Source of the DNA: CBDCUI01 sp965223115
Lineage (GTDB): Bacteria > Pseudomonadota > Gammaproteobacteria > UBA4575
Assembly: GCA_965223115.1 (NCBI GenBank)
Contig: OZ244982.1
Location: forward strand, 992,001-1,056,000
DNA length: 64,000 nt
Direction: 5' to 3'
A program made the position numbers and the translations under genes. Positions 9,127 to 17,682 of this stretch are shown here, in pieces (position 1 is the first letter of the stretch; every line of letters starts with the position of its first letter). The notes under the pieces were generated by a model. The model had not been told where the DNA came from. It did not search any database and saw only the letters and a program-made list of their open reading frames with translations.

Positions 9127-9561
9127 CTAGTTCAAATCAGCCACGGATAAATCTTTATTCATATCTTCACCACCTGTCTTCCCATCAGCACCAAAAGAAT
9201 ATAATTCGAAATTAGAGCCATCACTGCTGTATTGGTAAGTATTACCCCAAGGGTCTTTAGGTACATTACGAAGATAACCGCCTGATTTCCAATTTTTGGC
9301 CTCGGGACTTCCCGCGGGTTGTGTAACAAGTGCTTGCAAGCCTTGTTCTGTCGATGGGTAGGTGAAATTATCCAACTTATAGAGATTTAAAGAGGCTTCT
9401 ATAGCACGGATGTCATTGGCAACACGAGCCAGCTTTGCATCGTCAGTACGTTTCATAACATTTGGCGCAACCATTGCTGCTAACGTAGCAATAATTACGA
9501 CCACCACAATAATCTCAATGAGAGTAAATCCTTGTTGGCAGAGCCGCGTAGTTCTCAACAT
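9127..9561 (-). CDS. gspG: Type II secretion system major pseudopilin G
   Basis: Major pseudopilin subunit that polymerises into the periplasmic pseudopilus. The 144-residue protein has the prepilin motif QQGFTLIEIIVVVVIIATLA, then MVAPNVM and the conserved YKLDNFTYPSTEQGLQALV segment. The calcium-binding loop near KDPWGNTYQY and SFGADGKTGGEDMNKDL is intact. A 231-bp gap separates it from gspF, holding an inverted repeat; GspG is needed in high amounts, so its own promoter or mRNA stabilisation is likely (inference). Confidence 0.96.
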   Translation of the reverse strand: MLRTTRLCQQGFTLIEIIVVVVIIATLAAMVAPNVMKRTDDAKLARVANDIRAIEASLNLYKLDNFTYPSTEQGLQALVTQPAGSPEAKNWKSGGYLRNVPKDPWGNTYQYSSDGSNFELYSFGADGKTGGEDMNKDLSVADLN

Positions 9562-9743
9562 ATGTGTTTCCTTATAATAATTAACTCGCTGATTATTAAA
9601 GACAAATACTTTTAAATTGTACCAAGAATTAGACTAATGCCTGGGCACAGATCGTCTTTATTGGTCATTTTAGATCGATAATTGGTGACAATGTTCTAAC
9701 CATGTTATTAATCTTTTATCAATAGTTAAATTTCAAGTAAATC

Positions 9744-9797
9744 AATAAAATAGAATATTAAACTAAAGTAAATTCACTGGAAAAATTCTATTTTATT
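9744..9797. repeat. 13-bp inverted repeat at the gspF stop codon
   Basis: AATAAAATAGAAT at 9744-9756 is perfectly complementary to ATTCTATTTTATT at 9785-9797, with a 28-nt loop. The right arm contains the gspF stop codon. On the gspF-gspG transcript it would form an AT-rich hairpin between the assembly-platform gene and the major pseudopilin gene. It has no GC-rich stem, so it is a weak terminator candidate; an mRNA processing or stability element is equally plausible. Confidence 0.4.
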
Positions 9798-11010
9798 GCC
9801 CAACCAGCTGATTTAAATTAAAGATAGGTAGCAAAATTGCAATAACAATTGCCAGTACAAACATCCCCATAAAGACAATTATAATCGGCTCAAGTAATTT
9901 AAGTGTTGTGTTAATAATTGTATTTAATTCTCTTTCTTGTTGGGAAGCAGCTCGGTCAAGCATTTCCTCTAAATTACCACTTTGTTCACCACTACTAATC
10001 AAATGTAAAGTCATGGGCGGAAAATGCCCAGAACGTTCCAATGAAGTATAGATATTTGCCCCTTCACTGACACTAACTGCGGCTTCTTGCACTGCCTGAC
10101 GCATTGGTCTATTTATGATTACCTCTGCTGCAATTCTTAAGGAATCTAATACTGGCACACCTGATGCAACCATAATACTCAAGGTGCGAGCAAAACGAGC
10201 AGTATTCACACCACGTGTTAATCTACCCACGATTGGTAAACCAAGATAAAACTTTTGCACTTTGGCACGAAAAGATTCTCTGCGCATCGCGCGCTGAAAT
10301 AAAATAATTCCTCCAATAAGTGCAATAAAAATAAAAAGCCCATACGTAACAAGAAAATCACTTGTAGCAAGTAAAATTTTGGTTGGTACAGGTAGTTCTT
10401 GGCCAATATCTGTAAATACATTTACAACTTTAGGTACCACATGTGTGACTAAAAGGATAACAACTAAAACTGCAATGATGAGTAGAACTAGTGGATAGAA
10501 TAGGGCACCAATTACACTTTGTTGAGTTTCTTGTCGGTTTTCAGTGTAGTCGGCTAAACGATCTAATACTGCATCTAAATGCCCTGAACGCTCTCCAGCA
10601 GCTATGGTGGCACGAAACATTTCGGGAAACGCTGATGGAAATTCACTTAATGCCTTTTCTAAAGAATAACCCTCAGTAACGCGGGAACGAACACCCATAA
10701 TAATGCGTTTTGAACTAGGTTTCTCAGTGTGTTTTCCCACTGTTCGTAAGGCTTCTTCTAGTGGCGTGCCAGAGCGTACTAAGGTGGATAACTGACGTGT
10801 AAACAATGCAAGATCAGTAGCACTCATGCCACGCGAAAATATGCTAGCAACAGATTTCTTCTCTTGGCGTTCTTTTACTTGATTGATAGCAAGGGGATCA
10901 AAACCTTTTGAACGAAGTTGTTGGCGTGCAGAACGAGGGCTATCACCCTCTATAACACCGCGTTTCTCGCGTCCGTGATTATCTAGGGCAGTGTATTCAA
11001 AGGCAGGCAT
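9793..11010 (-). CDS. gspF: Type II secretion system inner membrane protein F
   Basis: Polytopic platform protein that links GspE to the pseudopilus. The 405-residue length is normal. The N-terminus PAFEYTALDNHGREKRGV is the standard GspF start. Two homologous cytoplasmic T2SSF domains (about residues 70-190 and 273-395) each precede hydrophobic segments (about 170-195, 220-240 and 375-398). The segment LSSGEQSGNLEEMLDRAA is the typical second-domain motif. It starts 22 bp downstream of gspE. Confidence 0.96.
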   Translation of the reverse strand: MPAFEYTALDNHGREKRGVIEGDSPRSARQQLRSKGFDPLAINQVKERQEKKSVASIFSRGMSATDLALFTRQLSTLVRSGTPLEEALRTVGKHTEKPSSKRIIMGVRSRVTEGYSLEKALSEFPSAFPEMFRATIAAGERSGHLDAVLDRLADYTENRQETQQSVIGALFYPLVLLIIAVLVVILLVTHVVPKVVNVFTDIGQELPVPTKILLATSDFLVTYGLFIFIALIGGIILFQRAMRRESFRAKVQKFYLGLPIVGRLTRGVNTARFARTLSIMVASGVPVLDSLRIAAEVIINRPMRQAVQEAAVSVSEGANIYTSLERSGHFPPMTLHLISSGEQSGNLEEMLDRAASQQERELNTIINTTLKLLEPIIIVFMGMFVLAIVIAILLPIFNLNQLVGQ

Positions 11011-11032
11011 AAGCTTAAGAGAGGTTTAACCA

Positions 11033-12565
11033 TTAAATTACAATATCTTCTTTTGTTACACGCATTACTTCTTCTAGCGTAGTTACTCCCTCAAGCACTA
11101 AACGTATACCATCTTGACGAATACTGGCTGTATGTTGATGTGCATACTTTTCTAATTCTTGTTCTGATCCGATATCATGAATCATATTACGCATGGTTTC
11201 ATCAATTGCGACTAATTCATAAATTCCAGTTCGACCTGCATAGCCTGTTCCATTGCATGCACCACATGAACCAGGTCCATAGATAATCGGCGCATCACTC
11301 ACGGGTTTGCCTGTATTCGCAAAGCTCAACTGTTCGTATTCAACCGAACTTGCAGTATGTGATACCTTGCACTCATTACATAGTACGCGTACTAAACGTT
11401 GTGCTAATACAGCAACTAAACTAGAGGCAAGCAGAAAAGGTTCCACACCCATGTCACGCATTCTCGTAATCGCACCTACGGCAGTATTTGTATGCAATGT
11501 AGAAAACACCATATGTCCGGTCAAACTTGCTTGTACTGCAATTTGCGCAGTTTCTAGGTCTCGTATCTCACCTACCATTACCACATCAGGATCCTGACGC
11601 AATATTGCCCTTAAGCCACGTGCGAAAGTCATATCTACTTTTTGATTAACCTGAGTTTGGCCAATGCCATCAATAAAATATTCAATAGGATCTTCTACAG
11701 TTAAAATATTTCTTTTTTTATCATTAATTTCGCTTAATGCTGCATACAATGTTGTTGTTTTACCTGAGCCGGTGGGTCCTGTTACCAAAACAATACCATG
11801 CGGTTTTTCAATGGCTTGCTTCATTTTCTTATGTATGTCGGGCTGTAGACCTAAATGTGCAAGATCTAAACGTCCAGCTTGTTTATCCAGCAAACGCAAT
11901 ACAACACGTTCGCCATGACCTGATGGTAAAGTCGATACGCGAACATCAACAGGGCGTCCTGCAATACGCAATGAGATACGCCCGTCCTGTGGTAAACGCT
12001 TTTCAGCAATATCAAGTTGTGCCATAACCTTGATACGTGAAACTACTAATGCACCTAAGTTGCGCGGGGGTTGTAATACTTCACGTAGAACACCATCTAC
12101 TCGCAGACGTACAGATAAACGTGATTCAAACGTTTCAATATGGATATCCGAAGCATTTTCTTTAACAGCTTGAGTGAGAAGGGCATTAATCAAGCGGATA
12201 ATAGGTGCATCATCATCAGCATCCATTAAATCTTTAGGTTCAGGCAATGATTCAGCTAAACTTGCTAGATCAAGATCATCTTCAAAGCCTTCCATCATGG
12301 CTAAAGCGCCTGTAGCACTTTCATCATAAAGCTGAGTAAGTAATTCATCGAATTCTTCTTCAGATAAAGTGCGAATATTTAATGGTTTGCCAACAAAGCG
12401 ACGAGCTTCTGCTAATGATGGAGGTTTAACATCTGGGCGTTGAAAAATCATCACACGACCATTAATTTCGTTGCCAATTAAAATGCCGTGTCTTTTTGCA
12501 AAGCTAAAAGGGGGACGTCGAACTTCGCGAGGAGCTAATGATGGTTGCGCTTTTTCAGCTTCCAT
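11033..12565 (-). CDS. gspE: Type II secretion ATPase E
   Basis: Cytoplasmic hexameric ATPase that drives pseudopilus assembly. The 510-residue protein has the N-terminal N1E/N2E region, the Walker A motif GPTGSGKTTTL, the Asp box LTVEDPIEY, Walker B RQDPDVVMVGEIRD and the His box FSTLHTN. A tetracysteine zinc site (CNEC and, 40 residues later, CGAC) lies in the C-terminal CM domain; this separates GspE from PilT. It starts 17 bp after gspD. Nothing appears missing. Confidence 0.97.
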   Translation of the reverse strand: MEAEKAQPSLAPREVRRPPFSFAKRHGILIGNEINGRVMIFQRPDVKPPSLAEARRFVGKPLNIRTLSEEEFDELLTQLYDESATGALAMMEGFEDDLDLASLAESLPEPKDLMDADDDAPIIRLINALLTQAVKENASDIHIETFESRLSVRLRVDGVLREVLQPPRNLGALVVSRIKVMAQLDIAEKRLPQDGRISLRIAGRPVDVRVSTLPSGHGERVVLRLLDKQAGRLDLAHLGLQPDIHKKMKQAIEKPHGIVLVTGPTGSGKTTTLYAALSEINDKKRNILTVEDPIEYFIDGIGQTQVNQKVDMTFARGLRAILRQDPDVVMVGEIRDLETAQIAVQASLTGHMVFSTLHTNTAVGAITRMRDMGVEPFLLASSLVAVLAQRLVRVLCNECKVSHTASSVEYEQLSFANTGKPVSDAPIIYGPGSCGACNGTGYAGRTGIYELVAIDETMRNMIHDIGSEQELEKYAHQHTASIRQDGIRLVLEGVTTLEEVMRVTKEDIVI

Positions 12566-12582
12566 AATATTTTACTCAAACC

Positions 12583-14694
12583 TCATTCCACAATGATGAC
12601 ATCAGAGTCTGTAGGAACTGAAACATTTCCTGGTTGAATATCTTGTAATTCAACACCCTGTAGATCTTCTAAAGGTGTAGTTTCAGCCACAGGCGCCTGT
12701 TGTAATAACTGATCTACTGAAACAGATGATGTTGTAGAGTTACCTGGTACTTGCGTTACCAGCTCATCTAGATCAGGTAGTAATTGTGCACCGGGTTTTA
12801 TTAAACCACGTTTATCAATCTCAGCTTCAATCTGTCTGGCTTGTAAAAACTTATACTTTGAATTAGTAACAATATCTGTTGTGTCAGGGTCACGAATTAT
12901 TACCGGATGTATAAACACCATTAAATTTTGCTTATCTTTGGTAGTGGTAGTGGACTTAAAAAGATGCCCTAGTAAAGGGATGTCACCAAGCAGCGGAACT
13001 TTTTGTACATTGTCCTGAAACTCATCCTCAATCAAACCACCTAGCACAATAGTTTGCTGATCTTTTGCTAATACACTAGTTCTAATTGAACGGGTGTTGG
13101 TAATTAAATCACTGGCAACTGCAGATGTAGAAAGTGAAGATGCTTCTTGTTCTACATCTAGTTTGACACTGTCTCCTTCATTAATTTGTGGAGTGATTCT
13201 TAAAGTTATACCTACATCTTGGCGTTCAATAGTCTGAAATGGATTTACGGCTGAATCAGTACCCGAACCCGTATTGGTAAACTGGCCTGTGATAAAAGGT
13301 ACATTTTGCGCTACTATAATCTCAGCTTCTTCATTATCAAGTGTCAAAAGCTGGGGGGTAGATAATATATTTGTTGCGGTGTCACCTTCTAAAGCACGTA
13401 ACAATGCAGCAAATCTATCTTTGCCGCTTAATTTAGCTGCACCTACAAAAAAACCTGATCCTACTGCGCCAATTTGGTCAGTAACTTCTTCAGAAAATAA
13501 TCCAGCTAGGCTTCCAGAGTTAGGAAATAATGCACCCACAGCAGGTGACGTGCCTGATGAGCGGCCTGTAGGCACATAGGCAAATTGCACACCTAAATCT
13601 TTCGACAAATCTGCAGAAACTTCAGCAATAATAGCTTCAACTAACACCTGAGCACGTCTAATATCGAGTTGTTGAATAATACGTCGCAAACTCTCAAACT
13701 TCGCTGGAGAAGCCGTAATGATTAGAGCATTATTAGTTTCATCAGCTTGAATATCGACATCTTGTCCACCAGAGACCCTTGCTGCAGCGTTACCACCACC
13801 TTGTTGACCTTCTTGTGCTTCAAATTGACTAATGCCTAACAATATAGGTGCAAGCTCAGTTGCTTTGGCATATTTTAAAAAAACGACTTGAGAATTCCCG
13901 CCACCTTCAAGCGGTGTATCTAGATGGGCAATAAGCCCGCGTATTCGTATACGTGCTGCATTGTCACCGGATAATAAAATACTGTTTGAACGTTCATCTG
14001 CAGCTAAAGTTGCTGTTCCAGGTACCTGACCTGCTGTTTGTCCCCCTTGTCGATTCAAGCTATTAATAATACGAACCACCTCCATTGCAGAAGCAAACTG
14101 TAAAGGTACCACTTCAATCTCTTGGCTATCCGGACGATCAATACGATTCACAATGGTAATTAGACGTTGGATGTTGGCGGCACGATCCGAGATTACCAAT
14201 ACGTTGCTATTAGGGTAGGCTGCTAAATGACCTTGTTGAGGTACTAAAGGGCGTAGGATTGGCACCATTTGCGCAGCAGGTACATGTTTAATAGGTAACA
14301 CACGTGTTACAAGCTCATCTCCCATGCCTTGTAATTTTGCTTCAGTAGTTGTAACAGGACCTTGTTTGGCATTTACATCAGGTAAGATTTTTATAATTTG
14401 CCCTACTTGTACTGCAGCATAGCCATGCACTTGCAATACAGAGAGAAAGACTTGATACACTTCATCACGATCCATCGGACGAGCAGATACTACCGTGACT
14501 TTTGCTTTAACTCTGGGATCTACAACAAAATTGCGGCCCGTTGCTTCAGCCACCGTTTCAATAAATGAACGGATATCTGCGTCTTTGAGATTTAATGTAA
14601 CCCCTGTTTCTGCTATTGCACTTACACACAGTGCTATACCTATCGTCATAGCGAATAACTTTTTATAAATTATGCATATAATATTATTATTCAT
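12583..14694 (-). CDS. gspD: Type II secretion outer membrane secretin D
   Basis: Forms the multimeric outer-membrane channel of the T2SS. The 703-residue protein has a signal peptide (about residues 1-29, ending AIAETG), an N0 domain beginning VTLNLKDADIRSFIETVAE, N1-N3 domains and the C-terminal secretin core with VPLLGDIPLLGHLFK near residue 580. The Gly-rich segments in N3 (GGGNSQ, EGQQGGGNAAARVSGG) are normal linkers. The C-terminal S-domain ends acidic. It lies 150 bp downstream of gspC. Confidence 0.97.
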   Translation of the reverse strand: MNNNIICIIYKKLFAMTIGIALCVSAIAETGVTLNLKDADIRSFIETVAEATGRNFVVDPRVKAKVTVVSARPMDRDEVYQVFLSVLQVHGYAAVQVGQIIKILPDVNAKQGPVTTTEAKLQGMGDELVTRVLPIKHVPAAQMVPILRPLVPQQGHLAAYPNSNVLVISDRAANIQRLITIVNRIDRPDSQEIEVVPLQFASAMEVVRIINSLNRQGGQTAGQVPGTATLAADERSNSILLSGDNAARIRIRGLIAHLDTPLEGGGNSQVVFLKYAKATELAPILLGISQFEAQEGQQGGGNAAARVSGGQDVDIQADETNNALIITASPAKFESLRRIIQQLDIRRAQVLVEAIIAEVSADLSKDLGVQFAYVPTGRSSGTSPAVGALFPNSGSLAGLFSEEVTDQIGAVGSGFFVGAAKLSGKDRFAALLRALEGDTATNILSTPQLLTLDNEEAEIIVAQNVPFITGQFTNTGSGTDSAVNPFQTIERQDVGITLRITPQINEGDSVKLDVEQEASSLSTSAVASDLITNTRSIRTSVLAKDQQTIVLGGLIEDEFQDNVQKVPLLGDIPLLGHLFKSTTTTKDKQNLMVFIHPVIIRDPDTTDIVTNSKYKFLQARQIEAEIDKRGLIKPGAQLLPDLDELVTQVPGNSTTSSVSVDQLLQQAPVAETTPLEDLQGVELQDIQPGNVSVPTDSDVIIVE

Positions 14695-14844
14695 GTAGTT
14701 ATCACGCTTATTAAATGTAAACTATTATATTAATTAAAAAGGTTTTCTGTATAAAATTAGCTATTAAATTCTTATATATATACACGATATTTCCTTGTCC
14801 CACATAAAGTTGTATCTCTGTGCTTGCGATTCTTAGACTAACGG

Positions 14845-15744
14845 CTATTGGCTTAGATCCTGAAACAATGTTATTTCAGTACCTTCACGCTGTACAATCA
14901 TGGTAATTTCAGTTGCATTTGACAGTGCAGTAAGTGCTTGTGGGCCTTTATTAGGTTGATCTATTTGTATGCCATTAACATTAGTTACGACGTCTCCCGG
15001 CTGTAAGCCCATTTCATAAAACATTTCAGGATTATTGCTGGGTGTAAGTTTAAAACCTATAAATTCACCAGATTCTGCGTCTGTTTCGGGTACTGCATTG
15101 ATATATTGAGTTAATTGTACCGGGTTACTCTTAATTGCATCACGAAATTCGCCTAATGACCCAAAAGATGATTCTAAAAATAAGTCTTCTTCTTCTTCCT
15201 CGGTATTGTTTCTAATTGATTTTGCTGGAGTAAGCTTCTTATTAAATTTAGCTGCTTGTGATTTTGGTAAGCGCAAGGTCTCCATACGAACATCCCGCTC
15301 TAATATTACTCGATCAGGGTAAACAGCATGTAATGTGGCACCGCCAGGCAAATCATCACCTAATGCATAATGTTTAATATCGTTAGCACCACTTGAGATA
15401 ATCGCATAACCATAATCTTTATCACTTGCTAATACACCTAGTAATTTTAAATTTAAAGTCGTATCAGGTGCATCTTCAACTTTTTTTGTTACAGTTGCTA
15501 TAGCTTTACCCATAATATGCATTTGAGCAATCTTACGATCGTACTGAGGACGTGGCTGAGGTTTTATCGTTTTTTGAGTGCTCGAAATTTTAGAAGCAGA
15601 GGTATCTACATTAGAATCAAAAAAAGCCCATAATAATTTTGCTAAGGTAATGAGAATCAAAACTATTAATAGGATATTGACCAAGCGAGGCAGCTTTGTC
15701 TCTATTCTAGGCCATAAATTGGTTATTGCTGTACTGGTATCCAT
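14845..15744 (-). CDS. gspC: Type II secretion system protein C
   Basis: Bitopic inner-membrane protein that connects the inner-membrane platform to the secretin and contributes to substrate selection. It has one membrane span at about residues 22-42, a homology region around NLKLLGVLASDKDYGYAII, and a C-terminal PDZ domain (about 215-290, with GLQPGDVVTNVNG). The 299-residue length fits PDZ-type GspC. It is the first gene of the minus-strand operon; its upstream region ends at tRNA-Glu on the other strand, so the operon promoter should lie between about 15745 and 15900. Confidence 0.93.
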   Translation of the reverse strand: MDTSTAITNLWPRIETKLPRLVNILLIVLILITLAKLLWAFFDSNVDTSASKISSTQKTIKPQPRPQYDRKIAQMHIMGKAIATVTKKVEDAPDTTLNLKLLGVLASDKDYGYAIISSGANDIKHYALGDDLPGGATLHAVYPDRVILERDVRMETLRLPKSQAAKFNKKLTPAKSIRNNTEEEEEDLFLESSFGSLGEFRDAIKSNPVQLTQYINAVPETDAESGEFIGFKLTPSNNPEMFYEMGLQPGDVVTNVNGIQIDQPNKGPQALTALSNATEITMIVQREGTEITLFQDLSQ

Positions 15745-15861
15745 ACATTTAGCTAGTTAAGGTCTTCACTTCGATATACAAACTATTTACGCGTATTATG
15801 AAACAAAATCTCATATCTACTTGACAGCAAAACCATGCTTAGCGTAACTTTCGCCGCCCTG

Positions 15862-15892
15862 TTGACGAAGAAATTCATTAATAGGGTAGAAT
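15862..15892 (+). promoter_or_regulatory. Candidate sigma-70 promoter for tRNA-Glu
   Basis: TTGACG at 15862-15867 and TAGAAT at 15887-15892, with a 19-bp spacer, which is long. The -10 box ends 10 bp before the mature tRNA 5' end at 15903. Confidence 0.45.
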
Positions 15893-15902
15893 CATAAAAA
15901 CT

Positions 15903-15978
15903 GTCCCCATCGTCTAGAGGCCTAGGACATCGCCCTTTCACGGCGGCAACGGGGGTTCGAATCCCCCTGGGGACGCCA
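15903..15978 (+). tRNA. tRNA-Glu (TTC)
   Basis: A 76-nt cloverleaf with acceptor stem GTCCCCA/TGGGGAC, D-arm region CGTCTAGAGGCCTAGGACA, anticodon stem TCGCC/GGCGG around loop CTTTCAC (anticodon TTC), T-arm GGGGGTTCGAATCCCCC and an encoded 3' CCA. It is the substrate of the GltX encoded upstream. Confidence 0.97.
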
Positions 15979-16438
15979 TTGCTTCCCCAGATCAAGCCAT
16001 ACTACCTCAATTATGCCCGAATTCTTGACCCTAACTCACTCATTAAACATAGAGTTTTATTAGATAGTGGGATACTAATCCCCTGATAGAGGGTAGTAAA
16101 TAGCTTATTGCTGGTTACGAGAATTGTGACAGATCTAATGGAATTTCAAAGTCAGCTAGTAGAGTAGTTATCGTAATAAAGCGTTTATAAATTCTCTATA
16201 TCTATAGATTGCGTCTGTCTTTTAAAATAAAACACTTTAATAAAATAACATAACCTGCTAATTAATATAAAATTATAGAATTTATCTATATAAATTCCTT
16301 TTCAAATTAAATAATAGATTTAAACTACTTCTATCCTGAAAGGATGAACCTAATTACAGATTATATTTGCTACAGTCTTGTGCATTAGCAAATAATTATA
16401 TTGCTAAGACCAAAATAGATAGTCCAGGAGGTCGCAGA
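15979..16438. other. Non-coding gap between tRNA-Glu and the dsrE2-like gene
   Basis: About 460 bp with no convincing reading frame. The second half is very AT-rich. A short hairpin with arms GGGAT/ATCCC occurs near 16060-16074 and a TCCTgaaAGGA element near 16334. The promoter of the dsrE2-like gene should be in the last 150 bp, but I see no clear hexamer pair. Confidence 0.5.
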
Positions 16439-17053
16439 ATGCAAAATTCAGTAGAGGCTCAAAACCTTGATCAGCTTGATATGGATAGCTTAAATCAGTG
16501 GTTCGATGAGAGATTAGAACAAAAATTACGTGAGCGAGAAGAAGCCAAAATTCCACAGCTATCACTGATTGCCACTAAAGGAACTATGGATATGGCCTAT
16601 CCTCCTTTTATCCTTGCTTCAACTGCAGCAGCATTAGGTTGGGAAGTTTCATGTTTTTTTACTTTTTACGGATTAAACCTTTTAAAGAAGGATCTCGATT
16701 TGGAAATTTCGCCATTGGGGAATCCTGCTATGCCGATGAAAATGCCTTTTGGCCCGGATTGGTTTCAAAATATAGAGTGGAACATTCCTAATGCACTCAG
16801 TAGCAATATTCCTGGTTTTGAAAAATTTGCAACTATAATGATGAAGCAAACATTGAAGAATAAAGGTGTTGCCAGTATTCAAGAATTAAGGGAATTATCT
16901 ATCGAAGCCGACGTAAAGCTCGTAGCTTGCCAAATGACAGTAGACCTATTCGGATTTGATAAAGATGATTTTATTGATGGAGTTTCTGATTGGGTAGGTG
17001 CAGCTTCATTTCTACCTGCAGCTCAAAAATCTGATATTTGCTTATTCATTTGA
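16439..17053 (+). CDS. DsrE2-like sulfurtransferase family protein
   Basis: Member of the DsrE/F-like family, close to DsrE2, which in sulfur oxidisers carries or transfers sulfane sulfur with rhodanese and TusA partners. The start at 16439 is preceded by a strong Shine-Dalgarno (AGGAGG) at the right distance; 24 codons upstream are also open but lack such a site. The protein (204 residues) has an acidic helical N-terminus (DSLNQWFDERLEQKLREREE), then the family core SLIATKGTMDMAYPPFILAS, FFTFYGLNLLKK and the proline-rich stretch NPAMPMKMPFGPDW. The candidate active Cys is in LVACQMTVDLFG (Cys164). The hydrophobic central segments suggest membrane association. It overlaps the next gene by 4 bp. 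The nearby fccAB and soxYZ genes support a role in sulfur oxidation. Confidence 0.85.
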   Translation: MQNSVEAQNLDQLDMDSLNQWFDERLEQKLREREEAKIPQLSLIATKGTMDMAYPPFILASTAAALGWEVSCFFTFYGLNLLKKDLDLEISPLGNPAMPMKMPFGPDWFQNIEWNIPNALSSNIPGFEKFATIMMKQTLKNKGVASIQELRELSIEADVKLVACQMTVDLFGFDKDDFIDGVSDWVGAASFLPAAQKSDICLFI

Positions 17054-17613
17054 AGAAACAAATTCTTATATATTGCACATTGTTCGTAATGTGTCTGCCT
17101 GCTTGTACACCGAACGTTGAAGAGCATTTAGCGATTAGTCGTGACGCCAGCAGACAGCTAGCCAGCAGTTTAAAAAGTACACTACTAAATACTTTGCAGG
17201 CTAAAGGTCCTGTGGAAGCTATTTCAGTATGTAATATTGATGCAAAAAATATAACAAAAAGTATTTTCAAAAACCCTGATATGCAAATAGGACGCACGTC
17301 TCTTAAATTACGTAATAATCAAAATGCTCCTGACAAATGGGAAACAAAACAATTAGAAAATTTTCAAAGCCAGCTAAATAATGGAGCCTCATTTAATGAG
17401 TTAGAGTTCTACGAGATCATTAAAGACGAGAATGGCAAATGGTTTAGATATATGAAAGCGATTCCTACGAGTGAGCCATGTCTACTTTGTCATGGCGAAG
17501 TTATTGCACCTGCTATTGAAACTAAGATTAAAGAACTCTATCCAAACGATTCAGCTACAGGTTTTACAGTAGGAGATATTCGTGGAGCATTTACGGTTAA
17601 ACTTGCTTTATAA
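17050..17613 (+). CDS. DUF3365 (Tll0287-like) haem lipoprotein
   Basis: Predicted periplasmic lipoprotein with a PAS-like DUF3365 domain that binds haem c. The likely start is TTG at 17050, overlapping the stop of the dsrE2-like gene as TTGA; a TTG at 17038 is an alternative. The mature N-terminal Cys is in the lipobox LPAC (residues about 16-19). Family signs include ISVCNIDAKNI, the motif GRTSLKLRN, and the haem motif CLLCHGE near residue 146, with FTVGDIRGAFTVKL at the C-terminus. Such domains act as redox or gas sensors or small electron carriers. Translation coupling with the sulfurtransferase suggests a shared job in sulfur redox chemistry (inference). Confidence 0.82.
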   Translation: MKKQILIYCTLFVMCLPACTPNVEEHLAISRDASRQLASSLKSTLLNTLQAKGPVEAISVCNIDAKNITKSIFKNPDMQIGRTSLKLRNNQNAPDKWETKQLENFQSQLNNGASFNELEFYEIIKDENGKWFRYMKAIPTSEPCLLCHGEVIAPAIETKIKELYPNDSATGFTVGDIRGAFTVKLAL

Positions 17614-17635
17614 ATAAGCCTAAACTTTCTTGCAT

Positions 17636-17664
17636 AAAAAAAGGGCCCATATAAGCCCTTTTTT
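17636..17664. terminator. Bidirectional rho-independent terminator
   Basis: Stem AAGGGC (17641-17646) pairs with GCCCTT (17655-17660), extended by an A-run before and a T-run after, with an 8-nt loop. It lies between the convergent DUF3365 and fccB genes and can serve both strands. Confidence 0.85.
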
Positions 17665-17682
17665 ATTTAAAGAGTTTTAGTT

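Noticed and set aside
15783..15995. Minus-strand frame over tRNA-Glu with PRGIRTPVAAVKG
   Set aside because: It is the antisense of the tRNA; this text is a well-known false protein.
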